Assembly: GCA_964454745.1 (NCBI GenBank)
Contig: CAYVUI010000067.1
Location: 1 to 25,274, forward strand
Source: CAYVUI01 sp964454745
Lineage (GTDB): Bacteria; Planctomycetota; Phycisphaerae; Sedimentisphaerales; Anaerohalosphaeraceae
DNA length: 25,274 nucleotides
Direction: 5' to 3'
Part shown: positions 16,156-22,375 of the stretch, in pieces
Layout of the letters: each line of letters starts with the position of its first letter
Position numbering within the stretch: position 1 is the first letter of the stretch
The notes under the pieces: generated by a model
Databases searched by the model: none
The model's input: the letters and a program-made list of their open reading frames with translations, nothing else
Told to the model about the DNA's origin: nothing
Program-made: the position numbers and the translations under genes

Positions 16156-17084
16156 GCGACACGGAAGCCCAAGCTGCCGTAATCGTTGTGCGCGATGTCG
16201 TCGTCCCGAACGGACGACCTGAGGGTTTTGTCTTGGCTGACGTAGGAGCCACCGCGGATGCCCCGATCGGAACCAAATGAATAATCTCCACTATAATACG
16301 GACTCTCCATCCATTCCCAGACATTGCCCATCATGTCAAAGGTGCCGTTGAGTTCTTCAGTGCCGTCGCCCACATCCCACGGTCCGGCAGGATTGGTGGC
16401 ATAGCCGTTATCATAAAAGTTCCAGCCTGATTGAGTAGGTGAAGTATCACCCACCGTTGCATACGTTTGCAGATTAGTACCGTTCCAGTACGCCGCCTTG
16501 ACCCATTCATCTTCAGTAGGGAGAAAATAATACGCATTGCTGTTGCGATACGGATTGGCTGCGTTGTAGCCGGCGTCTGAAGCACTCCAAACACCCAACG
16601 TATAATCCTTTGTTCCCTGCGTACCGGTAAACTTATAGGCCGCCTGATGACCGGTGGATGTGTTTAACCAATTGACAAACTGCGCCGCCTCATACCAGCT
16701 TACTATGTTCATCGGAACGTTCGTGCCCGTCCAGTAAGGACTCTCGTCATACGCAGAACCCGGACTGCCCGTCGGAGCGCCGTTGATGTCGACGAACTTG
16801 TTCCACTGGTCGTTGGTGATTTCAAATTTTCCCATGCGGTAGTCATAGCCAGGGTCGGTGAAACCTTCGAGTTTATTTGGCCCAATGTTTGTACCATTAG
16901 CACTGTCTGCATCCCCCGTAATTCTTACAAAATCAATATCAAACTGATTGGACCCCGTGCCGAACGTATCGGCAAAAACAACGCCTGAAATGAAACATAC
17001 ACACAGGATGAATGGTAAAAGTTTGTGAACATGCATCCCGCAACCATTGGTGGGCACGGCCCACCCTACAAAAAACTTCTTCAT
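16086..17084 (-). CDS. FGE-sulfatase-fold (SUMF1-like) PEP-CTERM protein, probably non-catalytic
   Basis: 332 residues from the ATG at 17084 (AAAGGTGGG upstream). Signal peptide, then an FGE-fold domain: YRMGKFEITNDQWNKFVD, PMNIVSWYEAAQFVNWLN, FLPTEDEWVKAAYWNG, GTFDMMGNVWEWMES, GIRGGSYVSQD and GSLGFRVA, all in family order. It ends VPEP, CSLALFALAGVVM, RKRS. In formylglycine-generating enzymes a copper-binding Cys precedes R-S-A near the end; here the text is TLRSSVR, so that Cys is absent and sulfatase activation is unlikely. The fold probably acts as a binding module. Codons 6-20 contain a dispersed repeat (VGWAVPT) inserted between MKKFF and KLLPFILC, lengthening the n-region of the signal peptide; translation could also begin at the ATG at 17036. 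First gene of the surface-protein cluster. Confidence 0.88.
   Translation of the reverse strand: MKKFFVGWAVPTNGCGMHVHKLLPFILCVCFISGVVFADTFGTGSNQFDIDFVRITGDADSANGTNIGPNKLEGFTDPGYDYRMGKFEITNDQWNKFVDINGAPTGSPGSAYDESPYWTGTNVPMNIVSWYEAAQFVNWLNTSTGHQAAYKFTGTQGTKDYTLGVWSASDAGYNAANPYRNSNAYYFLPTEDEWVKAAYWNGTNLQTYATVGDTSPTQSGWNFYDNGYATNPAGPWDVGDGTEELNGTFDMMGNVWEWMESPYYSGDYSFGSDRGIRGGSYVSQDKTLRSSVRDDDIAHNDYGSLGFRVASVPEPCSLALFALAGVVMRKRS
17025..17069. repeat. Dispersed GTGGGCACGGCCCAC repeat inside a signal-peptide coding region
   Basis: The core at 17047-17069 is identical for 23 bases to 17406-17428. It contains the inverted repeat GTGGGC-ACG-GCCCAC and the CCCTAC end seen in the repeat modules at 93-135 and 415-480. 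The 45-base extent is inferred from the protein: removing 15 codons restores a compact signal peptide. Confidence 0.65.
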
Positions 17085-17121
17085 TTTCCCACCTTTCCAA
17101 TATAGATTAAACCTCATTTAT

Positions 17122-17138
17122 TGGTGCAACCTGCACCA
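17122..17138. promoter_or_regulatory. Palindrome upstream of the surface-protein cluster
   Basis: TGGTGCA-ACC-TGCACCA is a perfect 7-bp inverted repeat 38 bases before the first gene of the leftward cluster. It may be an operator or an mRNA leader hairpin. No strong promoter is seen next to it. Confidence 0.4.
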
Positions 17139-17660
17139 TTGGCCTTATTTATGGAAATCGTTCCGTGACCTCATCAATTTCGGCCTCCATGATGATACCA
17201 TCATAGCCGCAGGGTGTGGAAATGTCAAGAGTGAGTAGAAATACTCATATTGTGGAAACGGCCTGACGGCCGGGGCTGTCCCTGCACCACGCGGGGTACA
17301 GGGTTGAAATTATCCGCGTGGGCACCCTTCGATTTCACTCAGGACAGGGAGCCAACCCTACTTTTGCAGACAGATATGAAATGCACATGTGAAACGGTAT
17401 CGTTTTTGGTGGGCACGGCCCACCCTACTTTCAACCGCGAAAGACACGAAACTGCCTTCAGGCAGGTAAGTATTTGGACTGCACAGAGGCAAGGATTTCA
17501 TGATTGGAATTATGTGAAAAATGGGCTATAAAGTTTTGTGTTTTAATCTTCAATCACTTCAATTCCTTTATGGTGAAAATATTTTACCATAGAAGCTCAG
17601 GAAGGGCAGGAAGAATGAAATGGATTCATCCTGCGGACGATGCGGAGCCCACCCCTGGGC

Positions 17661-17690
17661 ATAAAAAAGGCCGGGGGTGGCCCGGCCTTT
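17661..17690 (-). terminator. Intrinsic terminator of the 543-residue dockerin-type gene
   Basis: AAAGGCCGGG (17666-17675) pairs perfectly with CCCGGCCTTT (17681-17690) around 5 bases. On the minus strand the stem is followed by a run of six T. It lies about 25 bases past the stop codon. Confidence 0.92.
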
Positions 17691-17713
17691 GGGTATTCAT
17701 CTACACTGCGTCG

Positions 17714-19345
17714 TTACGGTGTACTTGTTGCAAGCCAGTCGAAGGCGAGCATCTGGAAATCAAAGAGGTTTACGATGCAGTCGTGGTTGATGTCGCCGGG
17801 GATGTCATAACAGGTGCCCGGTTCTTTCTCATTGGTCGACAGCTCAAACGCGAGGTCGAACTTCTGGTCGGGCTGGTCATAATGCGGCAGCACGAGCGGC
17901 CAGAACGAATTGACCTTGCTGCCGACATTGATCGGCGGCGCACCGGTGACATCGTCAATGATGACCGCGATATCCTGTGTTTCGTGCACCTTGGTCTTCC
18001 AGCCCCAGGGATACTGGACCTGGGTGATGGGGATGTTTACATAGACGGCCGCGATGGCGAGCCAGTAGACCCTTTCACCTTCAAGAGGATCCTGGTAGAA
18101 CCAGTCATCTTCGCTTAGAAGCTGGTTGAACTGGAAGCATGCTTCGTCGCGAACACAGCCGATGCCGGTTGGTCTGCAGATCCACGGATAAATGCCGCAC
18201 AGGTCCGGGTACATGCACCTCGGGTCCTCGTCGTAGCCGGCGAAGTTCCAGACCCAGTTGTCGCATTTGTGGGTCCAGACGCATTCGAGCGGCTGGCTGT
18301 ATTGCGGCGGAATCGTCGGTGACAGGCTCTGCGGACTGTCGGTCCAGATCGAGATGTGGAAGTAGTCCGGAACGATGGCGGGCGGATACGGTTGTGTCCA
18401 GCCCTGGAACGAGCCCCACCAGTGGACATCGGTTACCGGGCGCGGATCCTTGCAGATCCAGTCGTCTGCCGCGATGATGAAGCCGCCGGGCTGGCCTTCA
18501 AACCGTTCGAAGAAGGAGACCTGGTCCCATCCGTAGATCATGGGCGGGACGGTGCCGTCCTCGAATACGGTTGGCGGCTGAGAGAACTTTTTGAAGAACC
18601 ACTTGTAGGCCCTGGTGCTCTTGTTCATGACCGACAGGTCGTACCAGTAGTTCCAGAGGCGTCCGATCTGCTGGCCGGGTACGATGGGAGTCGGGCCGCC
18701 GACCCACTGGGCATTTTCATCGGCCAGGAACACGACCGACTGGGTGATGTCAAAGCCCGGTGCGCTGGTAAAGCCGTTTGCCACCGGATTCGCGGCATTT
18801 AGCCCCACAACGGAGCAGTCGATGGTCAGAGTCGTTTTGACGTCCCATGGAAGTGTGCCGCCGGGGCCGCAGGACCACCACCAGGAGCGGATGTTGCCGT
18901 TTATGTCCTGGATGCCGAAGGAGATTGCGTTGATCTGTGCGCCCGAGGGGGGCATGACACTGACTGTGATTACCGCGTTGCTCAGGTCCGGGTCCACATC
19001 ATACTGATAGGCCCAGCCGGATGAATAGGAGCCGTCCTGCATGGCGTCGTCGCCCCAGGCCATGATCAGGCCCTCTCCGGGTTCGGGAAGGCCGCTGCCG
19101 TTGTGCGGATAGAGCTCGGCAGGGTAGAACTGGTTGGGCGGATAGGGGTCGCCTTCCATCAAATTCATATTCCACTGGTGCATGTAGTCATTCCACTCTA
19201 TGGGGGAGATGGGCTCGATAAAGCCGTTGCCTCCAGGGAATAGTGACTCGGCCCATTCGATTTCAGACTTGACCTGGAAATAGGGCGAAGCGATTAGGAC
19301 ACCGGCACATGCCAGTGTGAACAGTAGTAACATTAACTTTCTCAC
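17714..19345 (-). CDS. Large secreted Trp/Pro-rich protein with C-terminal dockerin-like segment
   Basis: 543 residues. It starts with GTG at 19345, with AAGGAGG 7 bases upstream. Signal peptide MRKLMLLLFTLACAGVLIA. The body is aromatic and Pro-rich with many cysteines (RPTGIGCVRDEACFQFNQLL, CVWTHKCDNWVWNF) and reads as extracellular beta-domains: FHISIWTDSP, VYWLAIAAVYV and WPLVLPHYD look like carbohydrate-binding or protease-associated sandwich strands. I recognise this kind of protein from Planctomycetes but can assign no function. The end, DIPGDINHDCIVNLFDFQML, then AFDWL, is one dockerin-like Ca-binding repeat. It is a single-gene unit: a terminator follows and a repeat spacer separates it from the PEP-CTERM cluster. 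Confidence 0.82.
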   Translation of the reverse strand: MRKLMLLLFTLACAGVLIASPYFQVKSEIEWAESLFPGGNGFIEPISPIEWNDYMHQWNMNLMEGDPYPPNQFYPAELYPHNGSGLPEPGEGLIMAWGDDAMQDGSYSSGWAYQYDVDPDLSNAVITVSVMPPSGAQINAISFGIQDINGNIRSWWWSCGPGGTLPWDVKTTLTIDCSVVGLNAANPVANGFTSAPGFDITQSVVFLADENAQWVGGPTPIVPGQQIGRLWNYWYDLSVMNKSTRAYKWFFKKFSQPPTVFEDGTVPPMIYGWDQVSFFERFEGQPGGFIIAADDWICKDPRPVTDVHWWGSFQGWTQPYPPAIVPDYFHISIWTDSPQSLSPTIPPQYSQPLECVWTHKCDNWVWNFAGYDEDPRCMYPDLCGIYPWICRPTGIGCVRDEACFQFNQLLSEDDWFYQDPLEGERVYWLAIAAVYVNIPITQVQYPWGWKTKVHETQDIAVIIDDVTGAPPINVGSKVNSFWPLVLPHYDQPDQKFDLAFELSTNEKEPGTCYDIPGDINHDCIVNLFDFQMLAFDWLATSTP

Positions 19346-19413
19346 TTTGATCCCTCCTTATGCAAAAAACAATACGATTGGATTTGTTGACCTGTTGACT
19401 CTGTTAACATTTT

Positions 19414-19443
19414 TATGTGAAACCCTGTCAGGGATAATGTCAA
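19414..19443 (-). promoter_or_regulatory. Possible promoter of the 543-residue gene
   Basis: A perfect TTGACA reads leftward from 19443 to 19438, but the best -10 at 18 bases (CACATA) is poor. Three copies of GTTGAC/GTTAAC (19386-19391, 19394-19399, 19403-19408) lie between this point and the start codon and could be regulator sites. Confidence 0.3.
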
Positions 19444-19686
19444 TTGTTTTTGTATATAAAGGGGGTATGCACGGGTGTGGGTATTCGCAATTTGTATGCT
19501 GCCTTGCCATCACTTCTCCTACTCGCCGTGGCTTACGAGTGATTGTGCGCATGAAACAGCCGCATGCGTATCGGTAATTCTCCCAGGTGTGCTCTCTACT
19601 GACGGATGTGCCTGTCAAAAGCGGCCGATTTCCAAAGGTGTTTTCATGCTTTAGTCACACATTTCATGGTACCACTTTGGGTGGAT

Positions 19687-19716
19687 TTGTCAAGAATTTT
19701 CTTGGTATTCTATAGA
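19687..19716 (+). promoter_or_regulatory. Candidate promoter of xseA
   Basis: TTGTCA (19687-19692) and TATAGA (19711-19716) are 18 bases apart, about 105 bases before the xseA start. Both boxes match consensus at 5 of 6 positions. Confidence 0.45.
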
Positions 19717-19820
19717 GATTGTCCAAATTATGGCTTTTCTGATTCAGAAACGAGGGAGGCTGTGCTGAATGTTTTGATGAGTATGTGTGCAAGGCTGTGA
19801 AAATGTGGTATAGTATCGGC

Positions 19821-21266
19821 ATGGCAAAAAAAGAGCAGTCAGTTTATTCGGTATCGCAGGTGCATGCATTGATTCGCGGTGCGCTGGAGTCTTCGATGCC
19901 GCCGCGGTTTACGGTGGAGGCGGAGGTAAGCCAGTGGACACTGCACCGGGGCAGCGGGCATGCGTATTTTACGCTTAAGGATGAGGACTCGGTGCTAAGC
20001 TGCGTAATCTGGGCAAGCCATTTGCGGAAGGTGAAGTTTGAGCCGCAAGCGGGGCAGGTGGTCCGGGCGCAGGGGTATGTGGATGTGTACCCGGCGCAGG
20101 GGCGATTGCAGTTTTACGCGGAAAAGCTGCTGCCGGGGGGCGTGGGGTCTTTGCAGGCGGCGTTTGCGCAGATGGTGGCCAAGCTCGAGGAACAGGGGCT
20201 CTTTAAAGATGAGCATAAAAAGGCGCTGCCGCGGTACCCGATGCGGATCGGGCTGGTGACCAGTGCGGACGGGGCGGCAGTGAATGATGTGAGCCAGAGT
20301 ATTGCTTCGCGGTGGCCGTGCGCGAGGCTGTACCTGTGCCCGGCGCGGGTGCAGGGCGAGGGGGCGGCAAAGGAGATTGCCGAGGCGATTGGCAGGCTTA
20401 ACGACCAGCGGGATAAGCTGGGGCTGGAACTTTTGATTTTGGCACGCGGGGGCGGATCGCTGGAGGATTTGTGGGCGTTTAACGAGGAGGCGGTGGCAAG
20501 GGCGATTTTTGATTCGGTTTTGCCGGTGGTCAGCGCGGTGGGGCACGAGCGGGATGTTACGATTGCGGATTTGGTGGCGGATTGTCGTGCGTCTACGCCG
20601 TCGAAGGCGGGGGTGGAGGCGGTGCCGGATGCGGGGGAGGTATTGAAGTCGCTGGACTCGCTGGAAAAGCGGCTTGGGCTTCGGCTGGATTCGAGCCTGG
20701 CTTTGGCGAAACAGCGGCTGGACTCGCTGGCGGGGCATTATTTGTTTCGGGATCCGGTTCGGGTGATCGAGCCTCGGGAGGGGGAGCTGGAACGGGTTGG
20801 TGAATCGCTGAATCGGGCGATGAAAGATAAGCTGGGCAAACTGCGGGAACAGGTGGGGGAATATGAGAAGCTTGTGCGGCAGATGGAGCCGCGGGGGCAG
20901 CTTCGGGAAAAGGCGGTGGTTTTGTCGGAGTTGAGCGCGAAGCTGGGGCACCTGGCCGGGCGGAATGTGCAGCAGCGTCGGTGGGAGGTTGAGAAACAAT
21001 GCGAGAAGCTTGTGTCCGTCATGCAAACGAGCTTCAAGACGCACGAGATGAAGCTGGACGGGCTTGAGCAGCGATTGAACGCACTGGACCCGCGGGCGGT
21101 ATTGAAACGAGGGTATTCGATTACCTGGAAAGCCGGCAGGAAAAAGCTTGTCCGGACGCCGGGGGATGTTAAGGCGAATGAGAGAATTGTTACGCAGTTT
21201 GCCGATGAGGGGGAGATCACCAGTATTGTGGAGAACCCGGGCCCTGAAAAGGAAATGCTCTTTTAG
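19821..21266 (+). CDS. xseA: Exodeoxyribonuclease VII large subunit
   Basis: Catalytic subunit of ExoVII, which degrades single-stranded DNA into oligonucleotides in the cytoplasm. 481 residues. The OB-fold at about 8-105 carries YSVSQVHALIRG and GHAYFTLKDEDSVLSCVIW. The catalytic domain has TSADGAAVNDV (148-158), ARGGGSLEDLWAFN (208-221) and SAVGHERDVTIADLVAD (238-254), the family's conserved set. A long charged coiled-coil stretch spans about 265-420 and the usual C-terminal RGYSI strand follows. The start at 19821 is chosen because its distance to the OB-fold matches homologues; ATG 19803 and GTG 19785 are in frame, and AAGG before 19803 could favour that one. The small subunit gene xseB does not follow; a tRNA gene does. 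Confidence 0.95.
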   Translation: MAKKEQSVYSVSQVHALIRGALESSMPPRFTVEAEVSQWTLHRGSGHAYFTLKDEDSVLSCVIWASHLRKVKFEPQAGQVVRAQGYVDVYPAQGRLQFYAEKLLPGGVGSLQAAFAQMVAKLEEQGLFKDEHKKALPRYPMRIGLVTSADGAAVNDVSQSIASRWPCARLYLCPARVQGEGAAKEIAEAIGRLNDQRDKLGLELLILARGGGSLEDLWAFNEEAVARAIFDSVLPVVSAVGHERDVTIADLVADCRASTPSKAGVEAVPDAGEVLKSLDSLEKRLGLRLDSSLALAKQRLDSLAGHYLFRDPVRVIEPREGELERVGESLNRAMKDKLGKLREQVGEYEKLVRQMEPRGQLREKAVVLSELSAKLGHLAGRNVQQRRWEVEKQCEKLVSVMQTSFKTHEMKLDGLEQRLNALDPRAVLKRGYSITWKAGRKKLVRTPGDVKANERIVTQFADEGEITSIVENPGPEKEMLF

Positions 21267-21292
21267 AGCGGAAAAACATTTTTACGGGGGGC

Positions 21293-21321
21293 TTGAACGG
21301 GGCGGTGATTCGGATTACAAT
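21293..21321 (+). promoter_or_regulatory. Promoter of tRNA-Leu
   Basis: TTGAAC (21293-21298) and TACAAT (21316-21321), spacing 17, end 10 bases before the first base of the tRNA. A GGGGCGG GC-rich stretch inside the spacer is unusual but harmless. Confidence 0.65.
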
Positions 21322-21331
21322 CCGGTATGAT

Positions 21332-21415
21332 GCGAGCGTGGCGGAATTGGCAGACGCGTCAGGTTTAGGTCCTGATGTCCCAAGGGACGTGGAGGTTCGA
21401 GTCCTCTCGCTCGTA
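21332..21415 (+). tRNA. tRNA-Leu (anticodon TAG)
   Basis: An 84-base class II tRNA. Acceptor GCGAGCG (21332-21338) pairs with CGCTCGT (21408-21414), with a G-U at position 1-72. The D-arm contains AATTGG. Anticodon stem TCAGG/CCTGA holds loop TTTAGGT, giving TAG. The long variable arm GTCCC-AA-GGGAC is typical of Leu. The T-arm is GGAGG-TTCGAGT-CCTCT, with discriminator A. CCA is not encoded. Its 3' end (21389-21414) is copied 108 bases downstream. Confidence 0.95.
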
Positions 21416-21495
21416 CTGCCTTAGGCAGGTAAGATCATGGGTTCATTTTCTGTATGGGTCCGCTCCCGCTGGTCGCTTGTCAACAGCAAGATTGC
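21412..21495 (+). repeat. Left copy of the 84-bp (or longer) direct repeat abutting tRNA-Leu
   Basis: It begins with the last four tRNA bases CGTA, then the hairpin CTGCC-TTA-GGCAG, and runs to AACAGCAAGATTGC. 81 of 84 bases equal 25191-25274; all three differences are transitions. It continues as ACAGCA-AGAT-TGCTGT (a hairpin like a tRNA variable arm) into a second tRNA 3' end, so the unit is probably about 111 bp in full. Confidence 0.93.
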
Positions 21496-21496
21496 T

Positions 21497-21522
21497 GTGG
21501 AGGTTCGAGTCCTCTTGCTCGT
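21497..21522 (+). repeat. Second copy of the tRNA-Leu 3' end (att-like)
   Basis: 25 of 26 bases match 21389-21414 of tRNA-Leu (T-arm plus 3' acceptor strand). The one difference, C to T at 21516, would still allow a G-U pair with the tRNA 5' half. There is no D-arm or anticodon arm upstream, so it is a fragment and not a tRNA gene. Such copies typically mark integration sites. Confidence 0.85.
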
Positions 21523-21830
21523 GTTTCAATTCTTTATCAAGCATCTCTCGTAAATTGTAATTTAGTTTTCAAAAGGAAGTTACGTTATTTTACTTTGAGT
21601 TCGAAAATTCTATGTTTTTCTTCAAGCCTCTGGGATATGTTACAACATTTTTTACGCAACATATTGATTGATATGGCTTTATGTAAATTCGAGAATTTTT
21701 ATACATTCTCTAAGCTACAATTACAGTATTTTACGAAATTTCTACTTTTTTAATGTTAAAAAGGTGCGTTCTCACTTTCTGAGCCGTTAATATGAATAGA
21801 ACGATTCATGAATCTCGAAAGGAAACCGTT
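21523..21830. other. AT-rich leader of the sigma-factor operon
   Basis: About 310 bases, much more AT-rich than xseA upstream, with no gene. GAGAAT/ATTCTC (21691-21710) forms an inverted repeat with an 8-base loop. The promoter for the sigma-factor gene should lie here, but no consensus pair stands out, which would fit autoregulation by the ECF factor itself. Confidence 0.5.
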
Positions 21831-22337
21831 GTGAAACAATCCAACAAAGCGATTGAACTTCTTGAGAGTTCCGGATTCCGGTTACGAAATCTGCTCTTTA
21901 AAATGACATTATGCGAGAACACTGCGGACGATTTGATGCAGGAACTGTTCCTGAAGTTAGCTGGCTCGCATGGATTTGGCCATTGTCGCAACGGATTTGC
22001 GTATGCCTGGCGAACGGCAGTCAACCTGGCTCTGGATTACCATCGAAAGAAACGGATTTCCAAGCCACTGGATGAGCGGGATACAACCAGTACAGTAGCA
22101 TCCGATCCAGTGGACAAACTGGCAGATGATGAACATATTCAGATAATCCTGAATGAAATCTCTCAAATGAAGCCGCCCGGCCGGGAAATACTGATCATGC
22201 GACATCTTGGACAGCAGTCCTTTTCGGAAATCGCAGACATCCTCGAAAAGAAAGAAAATCACATTCGGTCAATTGCCTCAAAGTCATTGGCGAAACTTCG
22301 CAGCAGGCTCAATGGGCAATTGGATATCGAACCGTAG
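21831..22337 (+). CDS. ECF-type RNA polymerase sigma factor
   Basis: 168 residues from the GTG at 21831, chosen because AAAGGA lies 7 bases upstream. An ATG at 21792 gives 13 extra residues but has no clear ribosome binding site. Region 2 includes TADDLMQELFLKLAGSHGF and AYAWRTAVNLALDYHRKKR (RNA polymerase and -10 contacts). An acidic linker with DPVDKLADDE follows, and region 4 is EISQMKPPGREILIMRHLGQ followed by SFSEIADILEKKENHIRSIA (helix-turn-helix for the -35). It thus has only regions 2 and 4, as in extracytoplasmic-function factors. The membrane protein 38 bases downstream is probably its regulator. It directs transcription of an unknown regulon, likely including its own operon. Confidence 0.92.
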   Translation: MKQSNKAIELLESSGFRLRNLLFKMTLCENTADDLMQELFLKLAGSHGFGHCRNGFAYAWRTAVNLALDYHRKKRISKPLDERDTTSTVASDPVDKLADDEHIQIILNEISQMKPPGREILIMRHLGQQSFSEIADILEKKENHIRSIASKSLAKLRSRLNGQLDIEP

Positions 22338-22375
22338 ACATCAAACTTTATCACCCACTTTAAAGAGGTGTAAAA

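Larger units (their letters stand above)
17085..17713. other. Repeat-rich spacer without genes
   Basis: About 630 bases. It holds the palindrome at 17122-17138, a GGCC-TGAC-GGCC hairpin with flanks TGTGGAAAC and CGGGGCTG (17251-17277, same family as 519-543), a GTGGGC / TTCGAT..CTCAGGACAGG composite (17312-17360, cf. 415-480), the 23-base GTGGGCACGGCCCAC repeat (17406-17428), and TCCTGCGGACGAT (17629-17641, also at 72-84) next to GGAGCCCACCC. Short frames here encode repeat-derived peptides such as VGTAHPT and are not genes. Confidence 0.7.
19346..19820. other. Divergent intergenic region
   Basis: About 475 bases between the leftward 543-residue gene and rightward xseA. Two open frames cross it but have no ribosome binding site and no protein-like composition. 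ACTCG/CGAGT (around 19520-19541) can form a weak hairpin. It holds the two low-confidence promoter candidates listed separately. Confidence 0.5.

Noticed and set aside
17250..17531. 93-codon rightward frame
   Set aside because: It consists of three different dispersed repeats (containing VGTAHPT) and lacks a ribosome binding site.
17504..18118. 204-codon rightward frame and similar long frames opposite the 543-residue gene
   Set aside because: They are shadows of the leftward gene; the signal peptide, ribosome binding site, dockerin end and terminator all support the leftward strand.
19317..19800. Two rightward frames between the 543-residue gene and xseA
   Set aside because: No ribosome binding site, no recognisable composition, and one overlaps the start of the 543-residue gene.
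21437..21522. A second complete tRNA gene behind tRNA-Leu
   Set aside because: Only the T-arm and 3' acceptor strand (plus a variable-arm-like hairpin) are present; no matching 5' acceptor, D-arm or anticodon arm is found upstream.
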